Positions 17,452-26,400 of a stretch of 56,129 nt of DNA are shown in pieces. Made by a program: the position numbers and the translations under genes. The stretch lies in assembly GCA_964452465.1 (NCBI GenBank), contig CAYVMD010000011.1, forward strand, positions 1-56,129, written 5' to 3'. Source of the DNA: CAYVMD01 sp964452465. Lineage in GTDB: Bacteria; Armatimonadota; JACIXR01. Each line of letters opens with the position of its first letter. Within the stretch, counting starts at the first letter, position 1. A model generated the notes under the pieces. The model did not search any database and was not told where the DNA came from. It was given only the letters and a program-made list of their open reading frames with translations.

Positions 17452-18446
17452 AGAGAGAAAGATTGGAGGAAATACTCTCGAATTGCAGGAATTCATCCCT
17501 TCTCGTCATTGGGGATCTAATCCTGGACGAATACAGCATAGGTCGGGTGAACCGTATCTCGCCGGAGGCGCCCGTGCCCATAGTGGAGATAGAGAGGAGG
17601 TTCTTTACCCCCGGCGGAGCGGGCAATACCGCTTGCAACATAACCGCTTTAGGGGGGAAGAGCAAATTAATAGGAGTGGTAGGGGATGACGAACTGGGGA
17701 AATATCTCCTGGTGGAGCTCGCTAAGCGGGGGGTAGATACAAGCGGAGTGTTAACCGACCCTGCTCGCCCTACTACTTGCAAGACGAGGATAATCGCCCA
17801 CACCCAACAAATCGTGAGGATAGATAGGGAGAGCAGGACGCTTATAGGGGGAGAGATATTGGAGAGGCTTATGGAGATGCTCCCTTCCCTATTGGAGGGT
17901 GTGTCCGCTGTCATTGCCTCCGATTATAATAAGGGGCTCTTCCATCCTCGCCTTGCGAATTTGCTTGTGGAGCAGAGCAAAAAGAGGGGGCTTCCCCTCG
18001 TTGTAGATCCCAAGCCCCAAAACATGGGGCTCTTCAGGGGGTGCTTCCTCATCTGCCCCAACGAAAGGGAGGCACGCTATGCGGTGGGCGATGCGACGGA
18101 ATCCCTGTCCTTAGAGGAAGTAGGGAGGAGGTTGCTCGACATGTTGGAGGTTGAAGGGGTCCTCATAACTCAGGGGGAAAGGGGGATGACCCTTTTCCAA
18201 AGGGGGAAGAGCATCCATATCCCCGCTCTCGCCACCGAGGTGCACGATGTAACGGGGGCGGGTGATACGGTGATGGCGAGTTTGGCATTGGCTTTAACCG
18301 GAGGTGCCAGCCTGAGGGAGGCGATGGAGTTCGCCAGCCTTTCTGCTGCGGTGGTGGTGAGGAAATTGGGGACTGCTCAAGCCACGCCCCAGGAGATGCT
18401 ATCCTTGGTTGAGGAGTTATCCCAGGAGGAGACATGGGAAGGATAA
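17448..18446 (+). CDS. rfaE1: D-glycero-beta-D-manno-heptose-7-phosphate kinase
   Basis: PfkB/ribokinase-family kinase that makes heptose 1,7-bisphosphate. 332 residues. GGAGNTACNITALGG near the N-terminus and VHDVTGAGDTVMASLALAL at the catalytic end are the two PfkB signatures; IGDLILDEYSIGRVNRISPEAPVPI matches the HldE kinase domain. It is encoded separately from its adenylyltransferase partner, which directly follows with a 13-base overlap, unlike the fused HldE of Escherichia coli. ATG 17448 overlaps the gmhA stop. Confidence 0.92.
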   Translation: MKRERLEEILSNCRNSSLLVIGDLILDEYSIGRVNRISPEAPVPIVEIERRFFTPGGAGNTACNITALGGKSKLIGVVGDDELGKYLLVELAKRGVDTSGVLTDPARPTTCKTRIIAHTQQIVRIDRESRTLIGGEILERLMEMLPSLLEGVSAVIASDYNKGLFHPRLANLLVEQSKKRGLPLVVDPKPQNMGLFRGCFLICPNEREARYAVGDATESLSLEEVGRRLLDMLEVEGVLITQGERGMTLFQRGKSIHIPALATEVHDVTGAGDTVMASLALALTGGASLREAMEFASLSAAVVVRKLGTAQATPQEMLSLVEELSQEETWEG

Positions 18447-18916
18447 TAGACAGGGAGGAATTGAAGAAAGAAGTGGAGAGATTGAGGGAGGAAGGAAAGA
18501 GGATCGTCTTTACCAATGGTTGTTTCGACATAATCCATGTCGGGCATATCCGCTACTTGAGAGAGGCTAAGGCACAGGGGGATGTGTTGATAGTGGGGTT
18601 GAACTCCGATTCCTCCGTGAGGATGCTCAAGGGGGAAAAGCGCCCCCTTGTTCCTCAGGGGGAGAGGGCGGAGATATTATCCGCCTTGGAGATGGTGGAC
18701 TATGTGGTGATTTTCGACGAATTGACGCCGGATGAATTGATAAAGATCGTGAGACCCGATGTGGATGTGAAGGGGGGAGATTATAAGTCGCTTGAGGATA
18801 TACCCGAGAGGGAACTCGTGGAATCCCTGGGCGGAAGGATGATGATAGTGGGAGGAGTGGAGGGGAAATCCACCACCAATCTGGTGGAAACCATTTTAGA
18901 GAGGTACGGAGCATGA
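18434..18916 (+). CDS. rfaE2: D-glycero-beta-D-manno-heptose 1-phosphate adenylyltransferase
   Basis: Activates heptose 1-phosphate to ADP-heptose. 160 residues, cytidylyltransferase-like fold. Visible are FTNGCFDIIHVGHIRYL with the HxGH nucleotide site, GLNSDSSVRMLKGEKRPLVPQGERAEIL, VDVKGGDYKSLEDIPE and VGGVEGKSTTNLVE, all diagnostic of RfaE domain II. The gmhB phosphatase that must act between the kinase and this enzyme, and the epimerase hldD, are absent from the window. Good ribosome binding site (ccaggaggagac). Confidence 0.93.
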   Translation: MGRIIDREELKKEVERLREEGKRIVFTNGCFDIIHVGHIRYLREAKAQGDVLIVGLNSDSSVRMLKGEKRPLVPQGERAEILSALEMVDYVVIFDELTPDELIKIVRPDVDVKGGDYKSLEDIPERELVESLGGRMMIVGGVEGKSTTNLVETILERYGA

Positions 18917-19629
18917 GGATAATAGGGATAATCCCCGCGCGTTATGCCTCCACTCGCTTCCCCGGCAAGGCTTTAGCGGACCTTTGTGGGAAGCCCCTTA
19001 TCCAACATGTTTATGAGAGGGCTAAGCAAGCGAAGTTGTTGAGTGATGTCCTGGTGGCTACCGACGATGAGAGGATCTTAAAAGCGGTCGAGGACTTCGG
19101 TGGCAAAGCGGTGATGACCTCGCCTTCCCATCCCTCAGGGACAGATCGCTGTGCGGAAGTGGCATCGCGTGTGGAATGTGATGCAGTTATAAACATCCAG
19201 GGGGACGAGCCTCTGATCCCTCCCGAGGTGATCGACGAGGTAGCGAAAGCCTTGGAAACAAGAGAAGCTCCCATGGTATCCGCCTGCACCCTCGCTTCCG
19301 AGGAGGAGCTCGTCAATCCCAATGTGGTGAAGGTTGTGGTAGATAGGGAGGACTTTGCCCTCTACTTCTCTCGCTCTCCCATCCCCTATCGTCGACATTC
19401 CCTCTTCGCCCCCCTGAAGCACATTGGCATCTACGGATTTCAAAGGAATTTTCTCCTTAGTTTCCCCTCTCTCCCCCAGACTCCTTTAGAGATGACGGAA
19501 TCCTTGGAGCAACTGCGGGCTTTGGAGTGGGGTCACAAAATAAAGATGGTCAGGGTGGATTACAGCCCCATTGGAGTAGATACCCCGGAGGATTTGGAGA
19601 GGGTAAGGAGGGTTTTGGGATGCAAGTGA
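18913..19629 (+). CDS. kdsB: 3-deoxy-manno-octulosonate cytidylyltransferase
   Basis: Forms CMP-Kdo from CTP and Kdo, the activated sugar for lipid A glycosylation. 238 residues. Begins IIGIIPARYASTRFPGKAL; later NIQGDEPLIPPEVID and FSRSPIPYRR, with MTESLEQLRALEWGHKIKMV and GVDTPEDLERV near the end, all typical of KdsB. ATG 18913 overlaps the rfaE2 stop. The gene overlaps kdsA by 10 bases. Its presence argues for a true lipopolysaccharide outer membrane. Confidence 0.95.
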   Translation: MRIIGIIPARYASTRFPGKALADLCGKPLIQHVYERAKQAKLLSDVLVATDDERILKAVEDFGGKAVMTSPSHPSGTDRCAEVASRVECDAVINIQGDEPLIPPEVIDEVAKALETREAPMVSACTLASEEELVNPNVVKVVVDREDFALYFSRSPIPYRRHSLFAPLKHIGIYGFQRNFLLSFPSLPQTPLEMTESLEQLRALEWGHKIKMVRVDYSPIGVDTPEDLERVRRVLGCK

Positions 19630-20432
19630 GGGTGGGCAATGTAGAGGTAGGGGGAGAACGCTTGGTGCTCATAGCAGGTCCCTGTGTTATAGAAAGCGAG
19701 GAGATGTGCTTAGAGGTGGCGGGCTTTTTAAAGGAGACCTGCGCCAAATTGGGGATAGGATATATCTTCAAATCCTCCTACGATAAAGCCAATCGGACCT
19801 CCCTCCACTCCTTTCGAGGACCCGGCTTGGAGGAAGGATTGAGGATATTGGAGAAGGTGAGGGAAAGGACAGGGGTACCTGTTTTAACCGATGTCCATTC
19901 TCCTTACGAGGCGAAGGTAGCGGGAAAGGTAGTGGATTGCTTGCAGGTGCCTGCCTTCCTCTGCAGGCAGACCGATCTTCTCTTAGCGGTGGGGGGAACA
20001 GGCAAGCCAGTGAACATTAAGAAGGGACAATTCCTTGCTCCTTGGGATATGAAGTATGCAATAGAGAAGGTGGAATCCACGGGGAATAAGCAGATCATGC
20101 TCTGTGAGCGAGGCACCACTTTTGGTTATAACAATTTGGTGGTGGATTTTCGAAGTTTGGTGGTCATGAAGAGATTCGGCTATCCTGTGGTTTTCGATGC
20201 TACTCACAGCGTCCAGATGCCAGGGGCAGGAGGTGGTATCTCGGGAGGGGAAAGGGAGATGGCACCTTACCTTATAAGGGCTGCCTGTGCTATCGGGGTG
20301 GACGCCATATTTTTGGAGACCCATCCCGAACCCGAAAAAGCGCTTTCCGATTCCGCCACCATGCTGAGATTGAGCGTTCTGCCTCAGATTCTCCACATGG
20401 CTAAGGAAATCTTTCACTTAATCAGGAAGTGA
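19620..20432 (+). CDS. kdsA: 3-deoxy-8-phosphooctulonate synthase
   Basis: Condenses PEP and arabinose 5-phosphate to Kdo 8-phosphate. 270 residues. IAGPCVIESEEMC carries the cysteine (Cys22) that marks the metal-dependent class; metal-independent enzymes have Asn there. Also present are SSYDKANRTSLHSFRGPG, KPVNIKKGQFLAPWDM and CERGTTFGYNNLVVDFRSL. ATG 19620 lies in the kdsB end with a ribosome binding site (gtaaggaggg). kdsC and kdsD are not in the window. The stop overlaps the following transporter start. Confidence 0.95.
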   Translation: MQVRVGNVEVGGERLVLIAGPCVIESEEMCLEVAGFLKETCAKLGIGYIFKSSYDKANRTSLHSFRGPGLEEGLRILEKVRERTGVPVLTDVHSPYEAKVAGKVVDCLQVPAFLCRQTDLLLAVGGTGKPVNIKKGQFLAPWDMKYAIEKVESTGNKQIMLCERGTTFGYNNLVVDFRSLVVMKRFGYPVVFDATHSVQMPGAGGGISGGEREMAPYLIRAACAIGVDAIFLETHPEPEKALSDSATMLRLSVLPQILHMAKEIFHLIRK

Positions 20433-22594
20433 GGGCAAAGAGGCAGTTAACCTATTTGGAGGTAATAAGAGGGCTTCGCCTCTTCGTATGGAGTGCGGTT
20501 CTGGGTTCCATCGCTTTCAATTTATGGGGCGGGGTATTCATTACCGGGTTCGCCCTCCATTTGGGCGCTAAAAACATCCATATAGGTCTATTGGGGGCGA
20601 TCCCTATGCTTGCGGGGATCGTCCAGCCCTTGGCTTCTTATTTAGCGGATCGCTGTCAAAGCAGGAAACTATTTGTTGCTCCCTTGGTGTTCCTCTATAC
20701 CCTCCTCTGGGCGGGGATCGCCCTTTTGCCCTTGATACCAGGCGGGAGCGAACAGTTATTTTGGTTCTTCTTTCTCTACACCATAACGAACATAGTGGTT
20801 ATGATGACCAACCCCCCATATATCTCCTGGCTTGGGGATATGGTTCCCGAGGATATAAGAGGACGCTACTTCGGGAGGCGCAACCTTATGGCTGGGCTGG
20901 CGGGAATGCTCTTTGCCTTGGGGATGGGCAAGTTCATAGATATCGTCCCCAAGAACATTGGTTTCCCCTTCGTTTTCGGTCTAGGCGTTCTGTTCGCTTT
21001 CATAGAGGGAATTATCATAGCTATCCAGCCCGAGCCCCCTAAGGAAGCATCGGAAGGAAGGTCCCTCAAGAAGGAATTGGTAGAACCTCTTAAGGATGGC
21101 AATTTCCGCCTCTTCACTATCGCTAATTCTCTCTGGAATTTCGCTGTCCTCCTCCCTGGGCAATTCTTCACCGTTTTCATGCTTCGCTACCTCCATCTCT
21201 CCTATACAGTGATTGTCCTCGTAGGGACGGTGTCGGGGATATTCGGTCTGATTTTCCAACCCCTTTTCGGTTATCTCACCGATAAATACTCAAACAAACC
21301 CATTCTTATATTGACCTCTGCAGCCGCCTGCTTGATTCCTTTCTTTCATATATTTATGTCCCCCCAATTGCCCCTGTTTTCCCTTGTCCTCCTCTATCTA
21401 ATTAACATAGTCGGGGGAACGGTCTGGGCGGGGATCGGACTCGCGCAATTCAACCTGCTCCTCGCCCTTTCCCCTCCCGAGAAGAGGATCTCTTATGTGG
21501 GAACATCCTCTGCGCTTGCCTCCTTGGCGGGGGCGATGTCTCCTTTCCTGGGGGGCTTGGTGGTCAACGCTCTAGAAGGCATGAGGACAAATCTGCTAGG
21601 AGTGGAGCTCACCGATATTAAGGTGCTCTTCATTGCCTCAACCCTTCTCCGCTTACTTGCCCTACCCCTTCTAAAAATGATAAAGGAGGAAAGGGAACGC
21701 CCTGCTATGGAGGTCATCCGAGAGGTCGTGAAGGGAAAGCCATTGCCCATGTTGGTAGGCATTCAACTCCTTTCCAGAGGGGACGAGGAGGATAAAATTA
21801 AAGCGATAGAAATGCTGGGCGATGCGCGTTCGCCGTTGGTTGTGGAAAGGTTGGAGGAGCTTCTGGACGATCCCAACCCTTTGATTAGGAAGGAGGCGAT
21901 AATATCCTTAGGGAAGATAGGGGATCAAAGGACGGTGGAACCCCTCCTTCAACGGTTGGGGCGGGAGGAAAGCATGGACGAATATATCATAGAAGCTTTG
22001 GGCAGATTGAAGAACCCCCGGGCTGTAGAACCTCTTATAGGTTTTCTCTCTTCGCCCTCGAAGAACTTGCGGATTTCCGCCATAAAAGCCTTGGGGGAGA
22101 TAGGTAGTAGGAACGCATTGCCTTATCTGCAGGATTTGCTCCTGCATACGGAGGACGAGGAAACGATCGCTAACCTCGCTTTTTCTATATCCCGACTCCA
22201 AGGAAAAGAAGTGCTACCCACTCTCTTGGAAGCAATAAAGAAGATCTCGTTGCCCCCTTTCCGTGGACAGGTCCTCTACGCTATAGGTAAGCTTATAGGG
22301 GTTGATATCTACCCCTATATCTATCTCTCCCCTCTTCAACTATCTCAGCGTTTAGAGAGGCTATTCAGGGGGATAGGAAAGGATAGACGAGAGAGGGACA
22401 GCATACACCTTGCTCTTCGCCATTTTTCTCGGGGGGATTACCAATCTTGTAGGAAAGTATTGAAGAGGATATTGCCCTTACAGATAGGAGAGGAGGATAA
22501 AATGGTCCTGGATTTTCTAACCACCATCCCCTCTCCTAATAGGGAGGAGATGCTTTTGTTTATTCTCCTTGCGCTCAAGTTGCTAAAACAATAA
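20429..22594 (+). CDS. MFS-type transporter fused to C-terminal HEAT-like repeats
   Basis: 721 residues. Residues 1 to about 430 hold around 12 hydrophobic segments with MFS-like loops (YLADRCQSRKLF, YLTDKYSN). Residues about 440-600 contain HEAT/PBS-lyase-type repeats: LVVERLEELLDDPNPLIRKEAIISLGKIGD, then RTVEPLLQRL, RAVEPLIGFL and KNLRISAIKALGEIGS, which I read as at least four units. The last about 100 residues are unassigned. GTG 20429 overlaps the kdsA stop, so the gene is in the heptose/Kdo operon, and export or flipping of a glycolipid is conceivable but not shown. The repeat part should lie on one side of the membrane and bind a protein. Confidence 0.8.
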   Translation: MRAKRQLTYLEVIRGLRLFVWSAVLGSIAFNLWGGVFITGFALHLGAKNIHIGLLGAIPMLAGIVQPLASYLADRCQSRKLFVAPLVFLYTLLWAGIALLPLIPGGSEQLFWFFFLYTITNIVVMMTNPPYISWLGDMVPEDIRGRYFGRRNLMAGLAGMLFALGMGKFIDIVPKNIGFPFVFGLGVLFAFIEGIIIAIQPEPPKEASEGRSLKKELVEPLKDGNFRLFTIANSLWNFAVLLPGQFFTVFMLRYLHLSYTVIVLVGTVSGIFGLIFQPLFGYLTDKYSNKPILILTSAAACLIPFFHIFMSPQLPLFSLVLLYLINIVGGTVWAGIGLAQFNLLLALSPPEKRISYVGTSSALASLAGAMSPFLGGLVVNALEGMRTNLLGVELTDIKVLFIASTLLRLLALPLLKMIKEERERPAMEVIREVVKGKPLPMLVGIQLLSRGDEEDKIKAIEMLGDARSPLVVERLEELLDDPNPLIRKEAIISLGKIGDQRTVEPLLQRLGREESMDEYIIEALGRLKNPRAVEPLIGFLSSPSKNLRISAIKALGEIGSRNALPYLQDLLLHTEDEETIANLAFSISRLQGKEVLPTLLEAIKKISLPPFRGQVLYAIGKLIGVDIYPYIYLSPLQLSQRLERLFRGIGKDRRERDSIHLALRHFSRGDYQSCRKVLKRILPLQIGEEDKMVLDFLTTIPSPNREEMLLFILLALKLLKQ

Positions 22595-22631
22595 AGTGAT
22601 TTAAAAGAGGTGGTTTTCAATACCAAAGACT

Positions 22632-22660
22632 TTGACCACTTGAGGAACATGGCTTACAAT
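22632..22660 (+). promoter_or_regulatory. Promoter of the GH106-like gene
   Basis: TTGACC at 22632-22637, 17-base spacer, TACAAT at 22655-22660. A 5' UTR of about 37 bases follows, with a ribosome binding site (aaaggaggt) near 22686. Confidence 0.65.
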
Positions 22661-22703
22661 ATCTCGGAAATTAAAATTAAAAGCAAAGGAGGTCCCAAAT
22701 GGT

Positions 22704-25700
22704 ATGGAGGAAGTAAAGCGAGGTTTTAAGAATCCGTCGAGCGAATATCGGTTAGCCCCCTTTTGGTTCCTTAACCATTGCCTTGAGGATGAGGAGTTGG
22801 AGCGGCAGATAAGGGAGATGTTCGATAAGGGGGTTTGGGGATTCATAATGCATGCCCGCCACGGGCTCATTACCCCCTATCTTTCGGAGGAGTGGTTCGA
22901 GAGGATAAGGACCTGCGTGGAAACCGCTAAAAGGCTGGGCATGAAGGCTTACCTTTACGATGAGAATAATTGGCCCTCCGGTCCTGCCGATGGGAAAGTT
23001 ATCGAGGAGAATCCCGAGTTTAGGATGTCGGGGGTTTTCTTGACGCAAAAGTTCGATGTAAAGGCGGGGGAGAAAGTCCGTGTCAAGGTGGAGAAGATGG
23101 ACGAGTTGGTAGCGGTGGTTGCTCTACCAATGAAAGAGGGGAAAATAGAAGTTCTTCCCTCCGAGGCTTTGCTTCTAAACGATTTCATCAAGGGGGATTT
23201 CCTGGAATGGGAGGTCCCCTCTTGTTGCGACCACAGGGTCTATGTCTTCTCTCGGAGGTTCCTCAGGGGAGGGACTTTCTTTGGCTCCTATTTGGATGTT
23301 TTGAATCCCTCTGCGGTACGAAGGTTTATAGAGGTAACCCACTTAGAGTATGCGAAGAGGTTTAAGGAGGAATTCGGAAGCACTATCTGGGGTATCTTCA
23401 CCGATGAGCCCGCCATGGATATCAATCCCCAGGAGGCTATCCCCTGGACTTCTCGTCTCCCTGCTCTCTTCGAATACAGAAACGGTTATCCCCTCTATAA
23501 AGCCCTGCCGGCGCTCTTCGAGGACATCGGTCCTCTTACGCCCATGATTCGCGCCCACTTCCGAGATACGGTGACCGAGGCTTATGTGGAGGCATTCTTC
23601 AAACAGATCTACGAGTTCTGCGATCCCTTGCATCTCAACACTGTGGGACATGTGCTATCGGAGGGAGAATTCTACCTTCATACCCGTCATCAAGGGGATT
23701 TCTTCCGTGGGGCGCGTTGGATGCATTTCGGCGGGGTTGACTTCCTCTGCGAGTTGACCTGGCCCCAACCCGATTCCCTATGGGGTCTTAACAATCTCGT
23801 TGGACCGAAATTTGCCTCCTCAGCAGCGCATATCCTGGAGAAGCCGAGGGTAATGAGCGAGGCGTTTGGGCTTGCCTCCCAATGGAGCATTCACCTCAGG
23901 ACATTGAAATGGTTAGCCGATTGGCAGATCGCCTTGGGTGTTAACCTCATTATGCCCCATGCTTTCTATTACTCCATCCAAGGCTTTAGGAAATGGGAGT
24001 GCCCTCCAGACGAGTTTTATAGAACTCCCTTCTGGAAGTTCTACAGGAAGTTCGCCGATTATGTAGCTCGTCTCTGCTTCCTCTTCTCCCACGGCTATCA
24101 CATAGCGGATGTTGCCCTGCTCTATCCCATAAAGTCCATGTGGGCTTCTATGAACCCCAAGCCGACGCCGGAGACGGAGAAGATAGTGGCTTGCTTCAAC
24201 AAGACGAGCGAGGCGCTCCTGCGCATAGGCTTCGATTTCGACTACATCCCCGAGGAGACTTTGCAGGAGAACGCCTTCTTCCAGAGGGGAAGGATAAGCG
24301 TAATAGGGGAGGTCTGCGGAGATATAGTTGAGGAATACAAGGTGTTGCTTCTCCCCACCCTCACCCTCTTGAGCAGGGAGACGGTAGAAGCCTTAGAGGA
24401 CTACTTGGAGGAAGGCGGGAAGGTGATAGCTTTGGGTGCTTTGCCCTACGCTTCCTTCGAGTGCGGGGAGGATAGGGAACTTCTAAAGAGGTTGAGCGCT
24501 CTCTTCGGCGTGGAGCCCGAGGAGGCAAGGTTGAATGTAGCGGGTATGGAGAAAAAGATCTATCGCAAAAAGCATAAGGAGGGAGAGGCTATCTTCATAC
24601 GAGGCGCTCATGATCTTCCCCAAGAAGAGTTGGAGGAGACCCTCTTCGCCCTCCTCACAGAGGTTATCGAACCGGATGTGCTCCTTTTGGAAGGTGATAA
24701 GCCCGCTCGGGACATAATCTTCCTCCATTACAAGAGGGACGAGAGGGATTTCTACTTCTTCGTGAATACCTCTCGCGAGAGGGAGATAACCTTCCGAGCA
24801 GAACTGGCAGAGAAGGGCATCCCCCTCGTATGGGATGCGGAAACCGGAGAGGTTAAGCCATTCACCTTCAAATGGCGGAATAACGAGGAAAGGTGCGTCT
24901 TAGAGATTACATTGCCTCCCGTGGGATCCATCGTCGTTTCCCTGGAGGAGGAACTCCCTCCTCACCTCATGCCAAAGAAGGTATCGGTTAAGAGCGAGGA
25001 AATCGTCCCTCTGCAGGAGGTTTGGGACTTCTGCACGGAGAAGCCGAATGCCCTGCCTTTGAGGAAGTGGCAATATGAGATGGTGGCAAAGGTAGAGGGT
25101 AGGGATAGTGATAGTTATCGGCATATCTATCGCACCACCTTCAAGGTGGAGAAGAAACCCTCCACCGCCAGGCTGTTGATAGATGGAGGGATAAGAGAGC
25201 CAGTTTGGAGGGGTTCCGCCTATAAGCATTTCGAGGTGCTCCTCAACGGGCAAAGGGTAGAAGGATGGCAGGATGGAGTATATCTGGATCGCTACATCTT
25301 GGAGGCGGAGGTTTCTTCTCCCCTTAAGGAGGGGGAGAACATCCTCCAGATTTTCTCCCGAAGCGATCTCTATGAGCCTGCCCACCTCGCCCATCCTCCC
25401 ATACTGATCGGCGATTTCGCCCTTAGAGAGGAAAATGGAGATTGGGTGCTCGTTGAGGAACCAGAGAAAGTGAAGGTAGGCGAATGTTGGACCACCTTTG
25501 GCTATCCCTTTTATTCAGGGGTTGCTGTTTACTCCCAGAAGGTTTCCCTCACACCGCCGGAGGGTAAGAAGGTGCTTTTGAGGATGGAACGCCCGGGCTC
25601 TGCTTCTGCAGTCAAGGTCAATGGTGACCTTGTAGGCGTTTTGCTCTGGGAGCCCTGGGAGGTCGATATAACTTCCGCCTTGAAGCAAGGGGAAAATGTT

Positions 25701-25802
25701 ATAGAGATAGAAGTAGCGAACACCATGCAGAACCTCCTCGTAGGAGAACCTCAACCTTCCGGTCTCTTGGGCAAAGTGGAGTTGGTGCTGGTTGAAGCTT
25801 GA
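22704..25802 (+). CDS. Large glycoside hydrolase, GH106/alpha-L-rhamnosidase-like
   Basis: 1032 residues with no signal peptide. The N-terminus (PFWFLNHCLEDEELERQI, then GVWGFIMHARHGL and GMKAYLYDENNWPSG) resembles the TIM-barrel start of GH106-type and related uncharacterised hydrolases. Candidate catalytic acids lie in IWGIFTDEPAM and VMSEAFG, by analogy only. The C-terminal third looks like beta-sandwich, GH2-type domains (for example VNGDLVGVLLWEPWEVDIT and LKQGENVIEIEVANTM). It is followed at once by a small membrane protein and a sugar isomerase, suggesting catabolism of a deoxysugar-containing glycan. Substrate unknown. Confidence 0.7.
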   Translation: MEEVKRGFKNPSSEYRLAPFWFLNHCLEDEELERQIREMFDKGVWGFIMHARHGLITPYLSEEWFERIRTCVETAKRLGMKAYLYDENNWPSGPADGKVIEENPEFRMSGVFLTQKFDVKAGEKVRVKVEKMDELVAVVALPMKEGKIEVLPSEALLLNDFIKGDFLEWEVPSCCDHRVYVFSRRFLRGGTFFGSYLDVLNPSAVRRFIEVTHLEYAKRFKEEFGSTIWGIFTDEPAMDINPQEAIPWTSRLPALFEYRNGYPLYKALPALFEDIGPLTPMIRAHFRDTVTEAYVEAFFKQIYEFCDPLHLNTVGHVLSEGEFYLHTRHQGDFFRGARWMHFGGVDFLCELTWPQPDSLWGLNNLVGPKFASSAAHILEKPRVMSEAFGLASQWSIHLRTLKWLADWQIALGVNLIMPHAFYYSIQGFRKWECPPDEFYRTPFWKFYRKFADYVARLCFLFSHGYHIADVALLYPIKSMWASMNPKPTPETEKIVACFNKTSEALLRIGFDFDYIPEETLQENAFFQRGRISVIGEVCGDIVEEYKVLLLPTLTLLSRETVEALEDYLEEGGKVIALGALPYASFECGEDRELLKRLSALFGVEPEEARLNVAGMEKKIYRKKHKEGEAIFIRGAHDLPQEELEETLFALLTEVIEPDVLLLEGDKPARDIIFLHYKRDERDFYFFVNTSREREITFRAELAEKGIPLVWDAETGEVKPFTFKWRNNEERCVLEITLPPVGSIVVSLEEELPPHLMPKKVSVKSEEIVPLQEVWDFCTEKPNALPLRKWQYEMVAKVEGRDSDSYRHIYRTTFKVEKKPSTARLLIDGGIREPVWRGSAYKHFEVLLNGQRVEGWQDGVYLDRYILEAEVSSPLKEGENILQIFSRSDLYEPAHLAHPPILIGDFALREENGDWVLVEEPEKVKVGECWTTFGYPFYSGVAVYSQKVSLTPPEGKKVLLRMERPGSASAVKVNGDLVGVLLWEPWEVDITSALKQGENVIEIEVANTMQNLLVGEPQPSGLLGKVELVLVEA

Positions 25803-26383
25803 AGGGAGCACCTCGGGAAGGAAGGACCTTTAGGTATCCCTTAACCTGGGATATCCTCTACAATCTCCTGCTCTTCCTTCCGAGCCTGGCGATTCTCATC
25901 CGGGGGGAGCCAAAATGCCTCATCCTTCTTTGGCTCCCCCTTTATCTTTTTGCCCTCCATTTTTACCCTGAAATAGCAGTTGACGAAAGGGGCATTTGGG
26001 TGGCTTATTTTTGGAGCTTTCGCTTATTCCCTTGGGATAGCCTGGGGGAATGCAAAGAGATAATCCTTGAACCTTCCTTTTTAGCTATCGTTGGCAGAAG
26101 GAGAACCTGGCTTTCCTTCTCCCAAAGGAACTGGCTTTACTTTCTCATCGGGCACCTGGAGTGGTTAAATTGGTATATCTATAGGCGCTTGTTGCTGGGA
26201 GAGAGGAGAAAGCCTTTTTCCAGTGCCTTCTCCATCCTTGAGGAGATAAGGGGCTATGCCTTCTTGAAGGAAATCATCGTTGGGAGAAGGGAGGAAGGAG
26301 TGTTCAAGCCCTGCGTTCCTCAAAGATTTTTGGTTTCCTTATTTTTTATTTGTGGCATAATTTCCCTAGCGTTAATAACTTGA
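25799..26383 (+). CDS. Unrecognised small membrane protein
   Basis: 194 residues that I do not recognise. Two adjacent hydrophobic stretches lie at about residues 20-55 (LLLFLPSLAILI, LILLWLPLYLFALHFY) and another at the C-terminus (FLVSLFFICGIISLALI). Between them is a soluble part with EIAVDERGIWVAYFWSFRLFPWDSL, reminiscent of bacterial PH-like domains (a membrane anchor followed by a strand such as V-x-D-x-x-G). The TTG start at 25799 overlaps the hydrolase stop; an alternative start is possible. Expressed with its neighbours judging by the overlap. Confidence 0.55.
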   Translation: MKGAPREGRTFRYPLTWDILYNLLLFLPSLAILIRGEPKCLILLWLPLYLFALHFYPEIAVDERGIWVAYFWSFRLFPWDSLGECKEIILEPSFLAIVGRRRTWLSFSQRNWLYFLIGHLEWLNWYIYRRLLLGERRKPFSSAFSILEEIRGYAFLKEIIVGRREEGVFKPCVPQRFLVSLFFICGIISLALIT

Positions 26384-26400
26384 GAAAGGAGGAAGATGGG

